Shown: one piece after another, positions 1-7,694 of the stretch
Layout of the letters: the number at the start of each line of letters is the position of its first letter
Position numbering within the stretch: position 1 is the stretch's first letter
Assembly (NCBI GenBank): GCA_904502145.1
Contig: CAJGDH010000044.1
Coordinates: forward strand, 1-11,142
Direction: 5' to 3'
DNA length: 11,142 nt
From: an uncultured Eubacterium sp.
GTDB taxonomy: Bacteria > Bacillota > Clostridia > Lachnospirales > Lachnospiraceae
Translations under genes and position numbers: made by a program
The notes under the pieces: generated by a model
The model's database searches: none
What the model was told of the DNA's origin: nothing
The model's input: only the letters and a program-made list of their open reading frames with translations

Positions 1-232
1 GGAGGGGTATGCCCGCCTCAAGGATCGCCGGATCATAATGAGGAGAGCTTTCTTCATACACACTGTTGGGCCCTCCTGTGAATATGATCCCTTTGTAACC
101 GGCTGAGCGCACATCCCGGAGAGAGATCCTGTTGTATGACCTGATCTCCGCGTATACATGCTGTTCCCTTACTTTGCGGGCGATCAGCTGGTTGTATTGT
201 CCGCCAAAATCAAGGATAAGTATCTTTTCCAT
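1..232 (-). CDS. guaA: GMP synthase (glutamine-hydrolysing), N-terminal fragment cut by window edge
   Basis: Reading down from an ATG at 232-230 gives 77 codons that run off the window. The protein begins MEKILILDFGGQYNQLIARK and later has the IIFTGGPNSVYE stretch. Both are typical of the class I glutamine amidotransferase domain at the N-terminus of GuaA, which converts XMP to GMP using glutamine nitrogen and ATP in the cytoplasm. The catalytic Cys of this domain, expected soon after the last visible residue, is not in the window, nor are the ATP pyrophosphatase and dimerisation domains. The start lies only two bases after the dapL stop (TGA-TC-ATG), so translation is probably coupled, with any ribosome binding site inside the last dapL codons (an AAGGA-like stretch). 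It reads as the fourth gene of the gltB-gltD-dapL operon. Family assignment is confident; the rest of the gene is unseen. Confidence 0.93.
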   Translation of the reverse strand, partial: MEKILILDFGGQYNQLIARKVREQHVYAEIRSYNRISLRDVRSAGYKGIIFTGGPNSVYEESSPHYDPAILEAGIPL

Positions 233-234
233 GA

Positions 235-1446
235 TCATTTCCCGATCCTTTCCATCGCTTCTATGGTATCTTCCCTGCTTCCGAACGCAGTCAGTCTGAA
301 ATATCCTTCTCCGTGAGGGCCGAAACCGGAACCCGGAGTCCCCACCACATGGATGTCCTCAAGAAGATAATCAAAGAATTCCCAGCTTGTCATGCTGCCG
401 GGCGTCTTCATCCAGATATAGGGGGCGTTTACTCCGCCTGAAACCTCATATCCTGCTCTTTTCAATCCTTCCGATATGATCTTCGCATTATCCATATACC
501 AGGAAACCTGCTTTCTGATCTGCTTTCTTCCCTCTTCGGAATAAACGGCTTCCCCTGCTCTTTGTATGATATAGGGGGCCCCGTTATATTTTGTGCCATG
601 ACGTCTTGCCCACAGATCCCAAAGGGATACTCCCTCCGCCTTCAGTTCCCGGGGGATCACGGTAAATCCCAGTCTGAGCCCGGTAAAACCGGCAGTTTTG
701 GAGAAAGACCTGAACTCGATAGCGCAGCTTCTGGCTCCGTCACATTCATAAATGCTATGGGGGATATCCTCATCCGAGATAAATGACTCATATGCGGCAT
801 CGTAGAGGATGACCGAGCCGTGACGGTTCGCATAATCCACCCATTCCTGAAGCCGGTCCTTTTTCATGACCGCCCCGGTGGGATTATTGGGAAAACACAG
901 GTAGATCAGGTCAGGTACTTCCCCGGGGATCTCCGGCAGAAAACCTGTCTCCCCGATACAAGTCATATAGATCACTCTCTCGAATCTTTGCTGTCCGGGA
1001 TCATACATCCCTGTCCTTCCCGCCATGACATTTGAGTCCACATAGACGGGATAAACCGGATCACAGACGGCGATCCGGCTGTCTGTACTGAAGATCTCCT
1101 GAATATTTCCGCAGTCACATTTGGCCCCGTCCGAGATAAAGATCTCGTCAGCGGAGATCTGACATCCCCTTGCCCTGTAATCATATTCCGCGATCTTTTC
1201 CCGAAGGAACTCATAGCCCAGGTCCGGAGCATATCCCCTGAAGGTTTCTTTCCTGCCCATCTCATCCACAGCCATGTGGAGGGCATCGATGACAGAAGGT
1301 ACGATGGGTAGAGTCACATCTCCGATCCCAAGTCTGATTATCTTTACATCCGGATTCTTTTCCTCATATTCCCTGACCTTTCTCCCGATGGTGGAGAAGA
1401 GATAGCTCCCCGGAAGCTTCATGTAATTCTGATTGATTTTTACCAT
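235..1446 (-). CDS. dapL: LL-diaminopimelate aminotransferase
   Basis: This 403-residue fold-type I PLP enzyme has the normal length for DapL. The family makes LL-diaminopimelate from tetrahydrodipicolinate with glutamate as amino donor, bypassing the succinylase/acetylase steps of lysine and peptidoglycan precursor synthesis. Visible marks are the N-terminal NQNYMKLPGSYLFSTIGRKV and IRLGIGDVT stretches and the TFRGYAPDLGYEFLREKIA region near residue 70. Cofactor residues are SDGAKCD (105-111), PNNPTG with N188, D216 and Y219 in DAAYE, the Schiff-base lysine K250 in SFSKTAGFTGLR with R258, and the carboxylate-binding R384 in YFRLTAFG. The ATG at 1446 is preceded by GGGAG at 1457-1453 with six bases of spacing. 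It starts 33 bases after gltD with no terminator between and ends two bases before guaA. Its need for glutamate fits its place behind glutamate synthase. A generic aspartate aminotransferase is less likely given the DapL-specific N-terminus. Confidence 0.94.
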   Translation of the reverse strand: MVKINQNYMKLPGSYLFSTIGRKVREYEEKNPDVKIIRLGIGDVTLPIVPSVIDALHMAVDEMGRKETFRGYAPDLGYEFLREKIAEYDYRARGCQISADEIFISDGAKCDCGNIQEIFSTDSRIAVCDPVYPVYVDSNVMAGRTGMYDPGQQRFERVIYMTCIGETGFLPEIPGEVPDLIYLCFPNNPTGAVMKKDRLQEWVDYANRHGSVILYDAAYESFISDEDIPHSIYECDGARSCAIEFRSFSKTAGFTGLRLGFTVIPRELKAEGVSLWDLWARRHGTKYNGAPYIIQRAGEAVYSEEGRKQIRKQVSWYMDNAKIISEGLKRAGYEVSGGVNAPYIWMKTPGSMTSWEFFDYLLEDIHVVGTPGSGFGPHGEGYFRLTAFGSREDTIEAMERIGK

Positions 1447-1479
1447 ACTGTTCTCCCTGTTTTATCTTTTCCTGCATTC

Positions 1480-2964
1480 CTACAGATTGGTGTATCCCAT
1501 AAGGTCTTCGTCCACTTCCCGGGCTGCGGCCCGTCCTTCCGCGATGGCCCTGACCACAAGGGACTGACCCATATGCATGTCTCCGGCCACGAATATCCTG
1601 TCCCGGGAGGTGGCACAGGATCCCGGCTCTGTCTTCACATTGGTCCTCCCGTCTCTCTCCACGTCGAAGTCATCGGTAACATACTTTTCACTGCCGAGAA
1701 AACCGGCCGCGATGAGTACCAGCTGGGCGGGACATCTCTTTTCCGAACCCTCGACAGGGTTCATCATGATCCTTCCTGTTTTTTTGTCCCTGACAGGGGT
1801 CAGACTGATGAGGACGACTTCCTTCAGGTTTCCTTTCTCGTCTTTGACGAACTCCTTCACCGTGGTCTGATAGATCCTGGGGTCATGACCGAATTTCCAT
1901 ATGGCCTCCTCCTGACCATAATCCACTTTGAGGATCTTGGGCCATTCGGGCCACGGATTGGAAGGAAGCCTTGCACCCGCAGGTTCGGGCATCATCTCAA
2001 GCTGGGTCACGCTCCTTGCACCGAGACGGATACAGGTTCCCACACAGTCAGTCCCCGTATCTCCTCCCCCGATGACGATCACATCTTTATCCTTTGCAAG
2101 ATCATAGGGGATATCCTCAAACCCGCTGTCAAGCAGTCTCCGGGTGACCCCGGACAGGAAGTCCACCGCAAAAAATATGCCCTGGGCGTCTCTTCCCTCA
2201 GCCCGGATGTCCCTGGGAGCAGATGCCCCGCAGGCCAGGATCACCCTGTCATACTCTCCGGTCAGCTCCGAAGCGTGCAGATCCTTCCCCACATCCGTAT
2301 TCAGGACAAACCTGATCCCGGCCTCCACCATCAGCCTGACTCTGCTGGCGATCCGTGATTTGTCCAGCTTCATGTTGGGAATACCGTAACGGAGCAGTCC
2401 TCCGGGACGGTCTCTTCTTTCATAGACCGTCACCAGGTGTCCCCTTCTGTTTAACAGCTGAGCTGCCGCAAGACCTGAAGGACCGCTGCCGATCACGGCC
2501 ACTTTCTTTCCGGTCCTGACAGGGGGTTTTTCCTCCCTGACCAGCCCATGCTCATATGCATATTCGATAACAGCCTTTTCATTTTCTTTTGTAGCCACCG
2601 GTTCTCCGTGCAGGCCGCAGGTACATGCAGCCTCACAGAGGGCCGGGCAGACGCGGCTGGTGAATTCGGGAAAACTATGCGTCATGGAGAGCCTTCGGTA
2701 GGCTTCGGCCATTTTTCCCCGGTAAACCAGCTCGTTGATCTCCGGCACAAGATTGTTAAGAGGGCATCCGGAGATCATCCCGGAGATGCTCACCCCGGCC
2801 TGGCAGAAGGGGATTCCGCAGTCCATACATCTGGCAGCCTGTTCCTGCTGTTGAGGAAGCTCGAGGCTTTCGTGGAACTCGCGAAAATCCGCCAGGCGCT
2901 CTTCTTCACTTCTCACATGCCCGTCCATTCTGTCATATTCCAAAAAGCCAAATGTTTTTCCCAT
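1480..2964 (-). CDS. gltD: Glutamate synthase (NADPH-type) small subunit
   Basis: The 494-residue protein matches the usual length of GltD, the flavoprotein that oxidises NAD(P)H and passes electrons through iron-sulphur clusters to GltB. The N-terminal cluster domain has cysteines C46, C49, C54 and C67 (CMDCGIPFC then GCPLNN) and C106, C110, C114 and C116 (CPALCEAACTC). The FAD-binding GxGxxG is VIGSGPSGLAAA around 158-168, the nucleotide-binding motif is VIGGGDTGTDC at 297-307, and the C-terminal FAD contact is FVAGDMHMGQSLVVRA around 458-473. A start one codon further upstream (TTG at 2967) is possible. The ATG at 2964 is preferred because it overlaps the gltB stop as TGATG and has a GGGAGGTGA ribosome binding site ending nine bases or less upstream. 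Related oxidoreductases (PreT, NfnA) share this fold, but the adjacent gltB settles the identity. Confidence 0.95.
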   Translation of the reverse strand: MGKTFGFLEYDRMDGHVRSEEERLADFREFHESLELPQQQEQAARCMDCGIPFCQAGVSISGMISGCPLNNLVPEINELVYRGKMAEAYRRLSMTHSFPEFTSRVCPALCEAACTCGLHGEPVATKENEKAVIEYAYEHGLVREEKPPVRTGKKVAVIGSGPSGLAAAQLLNRRGHLVTVYERRDRPGGLLRYGIPNMKLDKSRIASRVRLMVEAGIRFVLNTDVGKDLHASELTGEYDRVILACGASAPRDIRAEGRDAQGIFFAVDFLSGVTRRLLDSGFEDIPYDLAKDKDVIVIGGGDTGTDCVGTCIRLGARSVTQLEMMPEPAGARLPSNPWPEWPKILKVDYGQEEAIWKFGHDPRIYQTTVKEFVKDEKGNLKEVVLISLTPVRDKKTGRIMMNPVEGSEKRCPAQLVLIAAGFLGSEKYVTDDFDVERDGRTNVKTEPGSCATSRDRIFVAGDMHMGQSLVVRAIAEGRAAAREVDEDLMGYTNL

Positions 2965-2979
2965 CAATGCTCACCTCCC
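2962..2979 (-). promoter_or_regulatory. gltD ribosome binding site and TGATG gltB/gltD overlap
   Basis: GGGAGGTGA at 2979-2971 lies inside the last codons of gltB (the Gly-Gly-Glu end). It is followed by the gltB stop TGA (2966-2964), which shares its A with the gltD ATG (2964-2962). The arrangement implies translational coupling and near-equal synthesis of the two subunits, and it supports ATG over the TTG one codon upstream. Confidence 0.8.
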
Positions 2980-5900
2980 GTAAATGCCTTGAAGGCTTCG
3001 ATCTTAGCCTTGTCAGAATCGGCTCCGGCCTCGATCTCCTTGGCGATCAGCCTCAGGATCTCTTTATAATCGGTCGGAATGATCTTTTTGAACCGGGGGA
3101 CATAGGCATGGAAATCGGACAGGATCTTCTTACCTTTCTTTGAACCGGTAGCCTCTACATGGTCGGAAATGATTCTTCTCAGCTCATCAAGATCCTCCTT
3201 ATGTTCCACTTTCTCCATTTTCACCAGCTGTTTGTTCAGGTTCTTATAGAGGGTGTTGTTCTCATCAAGTACATAGGCTACACCACCGCTCATCCCCGCG
3301 GCAAAATTCTTGCCGGTGGGTCCCAGAACGACAACTGTTCCTCCCGTCATATATTCACATCCATGTTCCCCGACTCCTTCCACCACGGCGACAGCACCGG
3401 AATTACGTATGGCAAACCGTTCACCGGCCATACCGGCGATATACACCTTGCCCGAAGTTGCTCCGTACAGGGCAACATTTCCGATGATGATATTCTCCCC
3501 CGGATCATATCTGGCCTCCGGAGGGGCGGACACGATCAGTTTTCCGCCGGACAGGCCCTTGCCAAGATAGTCATTACTGTCACCGGACAGGTTCAGACAG
3601 AGCCCTCTGGGAATAAAGGCCCCTAAACTCTGTCCTCCGGAGCCGCTGCATCTTACCACAATGGTATCCTCCGGGAGACCTTCCGGATACCTTCTGGTTA
3701 TCTCTGCTCCCAGCAGGGTGCCGAATGTCCGGTCCACACTGTTGAGATGCACTTTTATCTCCGTCCGTTTTCCGGTATCCAGGGCTCTTCTGACGGCTTT
3801 TGATTTCAGAAGAAAGCTCTCGTCCTTGGTGTCTTTCAGGTTGAAATCATACAGATACTTTTCATCATGGGAAATGTGTCCGCTGTCCACATGAAGCAGG
3901 ATTCCGGAGAGATCGATCTTCTTCTGCTTTTCGGAGAGTCCTTTCTTCATGGTAAGCAGGTCACTTCTTCCCACCAGTTCCTCGACTGTCCGTATCCCAA
4001 GCCGGCTCATGATCTCCCTGAGCTCCCTGGCGATGAAGAGCATAAAATTCTCCACATATTCCGGTTTCCCGGCAAAACGTTTCCTCAGTTCCGGATTCTG
4101 GGTGGCTACACCCATAGGGCAGGAATCCGACTGACACTGTCTCATCATCACACATCCCAGGGTGATGAGAGGTGCCGTGGCAAATCCGAATTCTTCTGCG
4201 CCCAGCATGGCGGCGATCGCCACGTCTCTCCCGCTCATCAGCTTCCCGTCCGTCTCAATGATGACACGGTTGCGCAGACCGTTGGCGAGCAGGGTCTGAT
4301 GGGTTTCCGCCAGACCCAGTTCCCAGGGCAGTCCCGCATTATGGATGGAGGACAAGGGAGCTGCCCCGGTTCCTCCGTCGTACCCCGATACCAGGACTAC
4401 AGCCGCCCCGGCCTTGGCGACGCCGGCCGCCACGGTTCCCACCCCGGCTTCCGACACCAGCTTCACGGAGATCCTGGCATCCTTATTGGCACATTTCAGA
4501 TCATAGATAAGCTGTGCCAGATCCTCTATGGAATAAATATCATGGTGGGGCGGTGGTGAGATCAGGCTGACACCCGGAGTGGAATGTCTTGTCCTGGCGA
4601 TCCAGGGATAGACTTTTTTACCGGGCAGGTGGCCGCCCTCACCAGGTTTAGCCCCCTGGGCCATCTTTATCTGGATCTCCCTGGCACTCACCAGGTACCG
4701 GCTGGTCACACCGAACCTGCCGCTGGCAACCTGTTTGATGGCCGAACTTCTGTCATCCTCCGTTCCCGCCGACCTTATACGTTCCTCACTCTCTCCGCCC
4801 TCTCCGCTGTTGCTTTTTCCATGGAGATGATTCATGGCAATGGCCAGGGTTTCATGGGCTTCCTCAGAGATGGAACCGTAGGACATGGCACCGGTTTTAA
4901 ATCTTCGCACAATGGATTCTTCCGGTTCTACCTGGTCCAGGGCTATCCCTTCTTCCGGCCACACAAAATCGATCAGGCTTCTCAGATATCCGGTCTCTTC
5001 ACTGTCCACCATCTTTGTGTATTCTTTGAACTTATCATAGTCTCCTTCCCTTGTGGAAAGCTGCAGCAGGTGGATGGTCCCCGGGTTATATCTGTGCTTT
5101 TCCCCCTGACTCCGCTCCTTATGTCTTCCGGAAGCGGACAGTTCCAGATTCACGCTAAGACCCAGGGGATCAAATGCTCTGCTGTGCTGTTTGTCCACCG
5201 CTCTTCCGATATCCTCCAGGCCGATACCTCCCACCCGGCTGACTGTTCCGGTAAAATAATCACGGATCACCTCTTCCGAGATACCGATGGCTTCAAAGAT
5301 CTTGCTGCCCTGGTAAGACTGGATGGTGGAGATGCCCATCTTGGAGGCGATCTTCACGATCCCGAAAAGGATGGCCCTGTCATAATCTTCCACGGCGGCA
5401 TAGTAATCTTTGTCCAGAAGATCCTCCTCCACGAGCCGGCCTATGGTGGCATGGGCCAGATACGGGTTCACCGCCGAAGCTCCATAGCCCAGAAGGGTGG
5501 CAAAATGATGGACTTCCCTCGGCTCCCCGGATTCGACGATCAGGGACATGGCCGTACATTTTCTGGTATCCACCAGATGCTTATGTACCGCGGCGACAGC
5601 GAGAAGGGACGGGATGGGAACATGGTTCTCGTCCACTCCCCTGTCGGAAAGGATCAGAATGTTTGCTCCTTCTTTGTATGCTTTATCCACCTCAACAAAC
5701 AGGTGGTTCAGTACCCTCCTCATGGGGGTTGATTTGTAGAAAAGGGTGGATACTTTGGAGACCTTGAATCCTTCCTCTTTCATATTTTCGATCTTCAGTA
5801 ATTCCAGATCCGTCAGAATGGGACTGTCAATCTTCAGGACCTGGCAGTTCTCCGGTTTTTCCTCCAGGAGATTTCCGTTTTTGCCCACATATACTGTCCT

Positions 5901-7514
5901 GGAAGTGACGATCTCCTCCCTTCCGGCATCGATGGGCGGGTTCGTGACCTGAGCGAACAGTTGTTTAAAATAGTAGAACAGAGGCTGGTATTCACCGGAC
6001 AGGGACGCGATGGGTGTATCCACCCCCATGGAACCGATGGCCTCAGTCCCGGTCAGTGACATGGAAAGTATGCTGTCATGATAGTTCTCCCAGGTATAGC
6101 CGAAGGCTTTCTGCAGCCTGGCAAGCTCATCCGGTTTATATTTTTTCACCTTCCTGTTGGGAACATGAAGGGAAGAAAGCATCAGAAGCTGACTGTCAAG
6201 CCATTCACCGTAAGGTTTGCCAAGGGCATACTTCTCTTTTATCTCATCATCGTGAATGATTCTTTTCTGTTTTGTGTCAACCAGCAGGATCTTCCCGGGA
6301 TGAATCCTCTCCTTTTTCACCACGTGGTCTTCCGGCAGTTCAAGTACACCGACTTCGGAGGAAAGGATCAGCCTGCCGTCATCCATCACATAATATCTGG
6401 AGGGGCGCAGACCGTTGCGGTCCAGAATGGCTCCCATCACATCCCCGTCTGAAAATACGATGGAGGCAGGACCGTCCCAGGGTTCCATCATGGTGGCATA
6501 ATACTGGTAGAAATCCCTTTCCTCCCGGGAGAGGGTCTCATTGTGGGCCCATGGTTCCGGGATGAGGATCGTGGCGGCCAGAGGCAGGTCCATACCACTC
6601 ATCACCAGAAACTCAAGGGTGTTGTCCAGCATGGCGGAATCAGAACCGCTCTGGGAAATCACCGGAAGGACCTTTGTCATATCATCGTCGGAGAAAAGTG
6701 AGGTGTGCATGGTCTCTTCCCTGGCGAGCATCTTGTCCGCATTCCCCTTTATGGTATTGATCTCCCCGTTATGCACGATAAAACGGTTGGGGTGGGCCCT
6801 GTTCCAGCTGGGTGTGGTGTTGGTGGAAAAACGGGAATGGACCACGGCAATGGAGGATTCAAAATCCGGAGCCTCAAGATCACAGAAGAAAGACCTGAGC
6901 TGCCCCACCAGGAACATCCCCTTGTAGACGATGGTCCTGCAGGACAGAGAAGGAACATAGGTGTCCACATTGCTTTGTTCAAACTCTCTTCTCACGATAT
7001 ACAGTTTACGGTCAAAATCGATATCCTCCCTGATCTTGGGAGGTCTGCCGATAAAGACCTGCCAGATGGACGGCATACATTCCCTGGCCTTGCTTCCCAG
7101 GATGTCAGGGTTGGATTCCACCTTTCGCCAGCCCAGGATCTTCAGTCCGTTCTTGCGGACGATGATCTCAAACATGGATTTCGCCAGCCTTCTGTCCAGT
7201 TCATTCTGAGGGAAGAAAAACATACCGACCCCGTATTCCCGCAATCCCGGAAGCCGGATCCCCTGTTCCCCCATCGTTCTGACAAAGAAGCTGTGGGGAA
7301 TCTGGGTCAGGATCCCGACACCGTCCCCCGTCTTCCCTTCCGCGTCCTTGCCGGCCCGGTGGGCCAGATTCTCGACGATGGAAAGGGCATCGCTCACAAG
7401 TTTATGGCTGGGCCGTCCCTCTATATCTATAATAGCTCCGATCCCACAGTTATCATGTTCAAAAGAGGGCCGGTATAATCCCTCTTTGCTGATACGAGTA
7501 AATAATTCTTTCAT
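2964..7514 (-). CDS. gltB: Glutamate synthase (GOGAT) large subunit
   Basis: The 1516-residue protein is full length for bacterial GltB. It makes two glutamates from glutamine and 2-oxoglutarate, with electrons from GltD. The N-terminal Ntn amidotransferase domain has its nucleophile at C23 (HDNCGIGA), so a 22-residue propeptide is expected to be removed, and HNGEINT follows near residue 248. The synthase domain starts near GAMSYGS (875-881), with the SNSGEGGE loop, PGEGGHLPGKKV near 957 and the FMN-site stretch SVKLVSEAGVGT near 1016. GYDGGTGAAP comes at about 1044-1053. The 3Fe-4S cysteines are C1121, C1127 and C1132 (CVMMRQCQSDSC). The C-terminal glycine-rich beta-helix domain begins around 1256. 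No frameshift or missing key residue was seen. The ATG at 7514 is chosen because GGGAGGA lies seven bases upstream and the family N-terminus starts here. Upstream in-frame starts at 7604 and 7544 fall in the terminator leader or lack a binding site. Confidence 0.96.
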   Translation of the reverse strand: MKELFTRISKEGLYRPSFEHDNCGIGAIIDIEGRPSHKLVSDALSIVENLAHRAGKDAEGKTGDGVGILTQIPHSFFVRTMGEQGIRLPGLREYGVGMFFFPQNELDRRLAKSMFEIIVRKNGLKILGWRKVESNPDILGSKARECMPSIWQVFIGRPPKIREDIDFDRKLYIVRREFEQSNVDTYVPSLSCRTIVYKGMFLVGQLRSFFCDLEAPDFESSIAVVHSRFSTNTTPSWNRAHPNRFIVHNGEINTIKGNADKMLAREETMHTSLFSDDDMTKVLPVISQSGSDSAMLDNTLEFLVMSGMDLPLAATILIPEPWAHNETLSREERDFYQYYATMMEPWDGPASIVFSDGDVMGAILDRNGLRPSRYYVMDDGRLILSSEVGVLELPEDHVVKKERIHPGKILLVDTKQKRIIHDDEIKEKYALGKPYGEWLDSQLLMLSSLHVPNRKVKKYKPDELARLQKAFGYTWENYHDSILSMSLTGTEAIGSMGVDTPIASLSGEYQPLFYYFKQLFAQVTNPPIDAGREEIVTSRTVYVGKNGNLLEEKPENCQVLKIDSPILTDLELLKIENMKEEGFKVSKVSTLFYKSTPMRRVLNHLFVEVDKAYKEGANILILSDRGVDENHVPIPSLLAVAAVHKHLVDTRKCTAMSLIVESGEPREVHHFATLLGYGASAVNPYLAHATIGRLVEEDLLDKDYYAAVEDYDRAILFGIVKIASKMGISTIQSYQGSKIFEAIGISEEVIRDYFTGTVSRVGGIGLEDIGRAVDKQHSRAFDPLGLSVNLELSASGRHKERSQGEKHRYNPGTIHLLQLSTREGDYDKFKEYTKMVDSEETGYLRSLIDFVWPEEGIALDQVEPEESIVRRFKTGAMSYGSISEEAHETLAIAMNHLHGKSNSGEGGESEERIRSAGTEDDRSSAIKQVASGRFGVTSRYLVSAREIQIKMAQGAKPGEGGHLPGKKVYPWIARTRHSTPGVSLISPPPHHDIYSIEDLAQLIYDLKCANKDARISVKLVSEAGVGTVAAGVAKAGAAVVLVSGYDGGTGAAPLSSIHNAGLPWELGLAETHQTLLANGLRNRVIIETDGKLMSGRDVAIAAMLGAEEFGFATAPLITLGCVMMRQCQSDSCPMGVATQNPELRKRFAGKPEYVENFMLFIARELREIMSRLGIRTVEELVGRSDLLTMKKGLSEKQKKIDLSGILLHVDSGHISHDEKYLYDFNLKDTKDESFLLKSKAVRRALDTGKRTEIKVHLNSVDRTFGTLLGAEITRRYPEGLPEDTIVVRCSGSGGQSLGAFIPRGLCLNLSGDSNDYLGKGLSGGKLIVSAPPEARYDPGENIIIGNVALYGATSGKVYIAGMAGERFAIRNSGAVAVVEGVGEHGCEYMTGGTVVVLGPTGKNFAAGMSGGVAYVLDENNTLYKNLNKQLVKMEKVEHKEDLDELRRIISDHVEATGSKKGKKILSDFHAYVPRFKKIIPTDYKEILRLIAKEIEAGADSDKAKIEAFKAFTGGEH

Positions 7515-7520
7515 AAAATA

Positions 7521-7527
7521 TCCTCCC
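7521..7527 (-). promoter_or_regulatory. gltB ribosome binding site
   Basis: GGGAGGA is followed by seven bases and then the ATG at 7514. It is the only strong binding site near the family-consistent N-terminus, so it decides the gltB start. It lies downstream of the leader terminator and is reached only by antiterminated transcripts. Confidence 0.8.
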
Positions 7528-7555
7528 GGATGAGTTACTGCCATGCGGATAAATG

Positions 7556-7588
7556 AAAAAAGGCGCCCCGGGATAAACCCGAGACGCC
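7556..7588 (-). terminator. Intrinsic terminator in the gltB leader (attenuator)
   Basis: On the minus strand GGCGTCTCGGG (7588-7578), a TTTAT loop (7577-7573) and CCCGGGGCGCC (7572-7562) form an uninterrupted 11-bp stem that includes two G-T(U) pairs. Six T follow at 7561-7556. It stands between the promoter and gltB, about 40 bases before the start codon, so it can stop transcription before the operon. Its 5' arm uses the last three loop bases and the whole 3' arm of hairpin P2, so P2 and the terminator cannot form together. It is also the only clear terminator downstream of the 10280-7695 gene. Confidence 0.9.
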
Positions 7589-7596
7589 ATTGCCTC
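7581..7596 (-). repeat. Hairpin P2 of the ANTAR target, exclusive with the terminator
   Basis: GAGGC (7596-7592), loop AATGGC (7591-7586) and GTCTC (7585-7581) form a 5-bp stem with one G-T(U) pair. A G-G mismatch and one further C-G pair lie below it. It is weaker than the terminator stem it shares bases with, as expected if a bound protein is needed to stabilise it. Confidence 0.8.
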
Positions 7597-7623
7597 CGAA
7601 ACAAAAAAGCTTAACAAGATTAA

Positions 7624-7647
7624 AACGATATCGCCATTGATATCATT
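7624..7647 (-). repeat. Hairpin P1 of the ANTAR target
   Basis: AATGATATC (7647-7639), loop AATGGC (7638-7633) and GATATCGTT (7632-7624) form a 9-bp stem with one G-T(U) pair. The predicted transcription start falls at about 7647-7644, so in the native transcript the outer one to three pairs may be missing and P1 would sit at the extreme 5' end. Confidence 0.85.
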
Positions 7648-7651
7648 AATA

Positions 7652-7680
7652 ATTATACGTTCGGACAGCAAATGTGTCAA
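7652..7680 (-). promoter_or_regulatory. Perfect-consensus housekeeping promoter for gltB-gltD-dapL-guaA
   Basis: On the minus strand, -35 TTGACA (7680-7675), a 17-base spacer (7674-7658) and -10 TATAAT (7657-7652) match the sigma-A/sigma-70 consensus at every core position. The expected start is near 7647-7644, at the foot of hairpin P1. A promoter this strong ahead of a terminator suggests control after initiation, by attenuation. It begins 14 bases after the stop codon of the upstream gene. Confidence 0.88.
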
Positions 7681-7694
7681 GTTTTTTCAGTTAA

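Larger units (their letters stand above)
7581..7647 (-). ncRNA. Dual-hairpin ANTAR-type antiterminator RNA in the gltB leader
   Basis: Two hairpins, P1 (7647-7624) and P2 (7596-7581), have the same hexaloop AATGGC closed by a C-G pair and are separated by a 27-base linker. In RNA targets of ANTAR-domain antiterminators, established for EutV, the protein binds two hairpins whose six-base loops carry A at position 1 and G at position 4. The second hairpin competes with a terminator. All three hallmarks are present here. The inference is that a phosphorylated ANTAR response regulator stabilises P1-P2, prevents the terminator at 7588-7556 and lets transcription enter gltB. No ANTAR gene is visible in the window. 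The exact signal is unknown, though nitrogen status is likely because the target is glutamate synthase. Coincidence seems unlikely given the identical loops and the exact overlap with the terminator. Confidence 0.85.

Noticed and set aside
4584..5732. A 382-codon plus-strand reading frame antisense to gltB (and similar ones at 1573-2358 and 6705-7478)
   Set aside because: They lie fully inside well-conserved genes on the other strand, and their translations look low-complexity and family-less. They are codon-bias shadows.
7459..7590. A 43-codon minus-strand reading frame (MASRVYPGAPFF...) starting in the P2 loop and running out of frame into gltB, as a possible leader peptide
   Set aside because: Its ATG is part of the hexaloop, the GGAGG is only two bases away, it crosses the terminator and gltB start, and it has no run of regulatory codons. 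It is best explained as chance within the RNA switch.
7515..7604. An N-terminal extension of gltB from an upstream in-frame start
   Set aside because: The extra 30 residues translate the terminator hairpin and lack a well-placed binding site. The family N-terminus and a strong binding site fit the ATG at 7514.
7600..7623. A possible second terminator in the P1-P2 linker (CTTGTTAAG followed by six T)
   Set aside because: The stem would be only three or four AT-rich pairs, too weak to terminate. The region is better read as a single-stranded linker.
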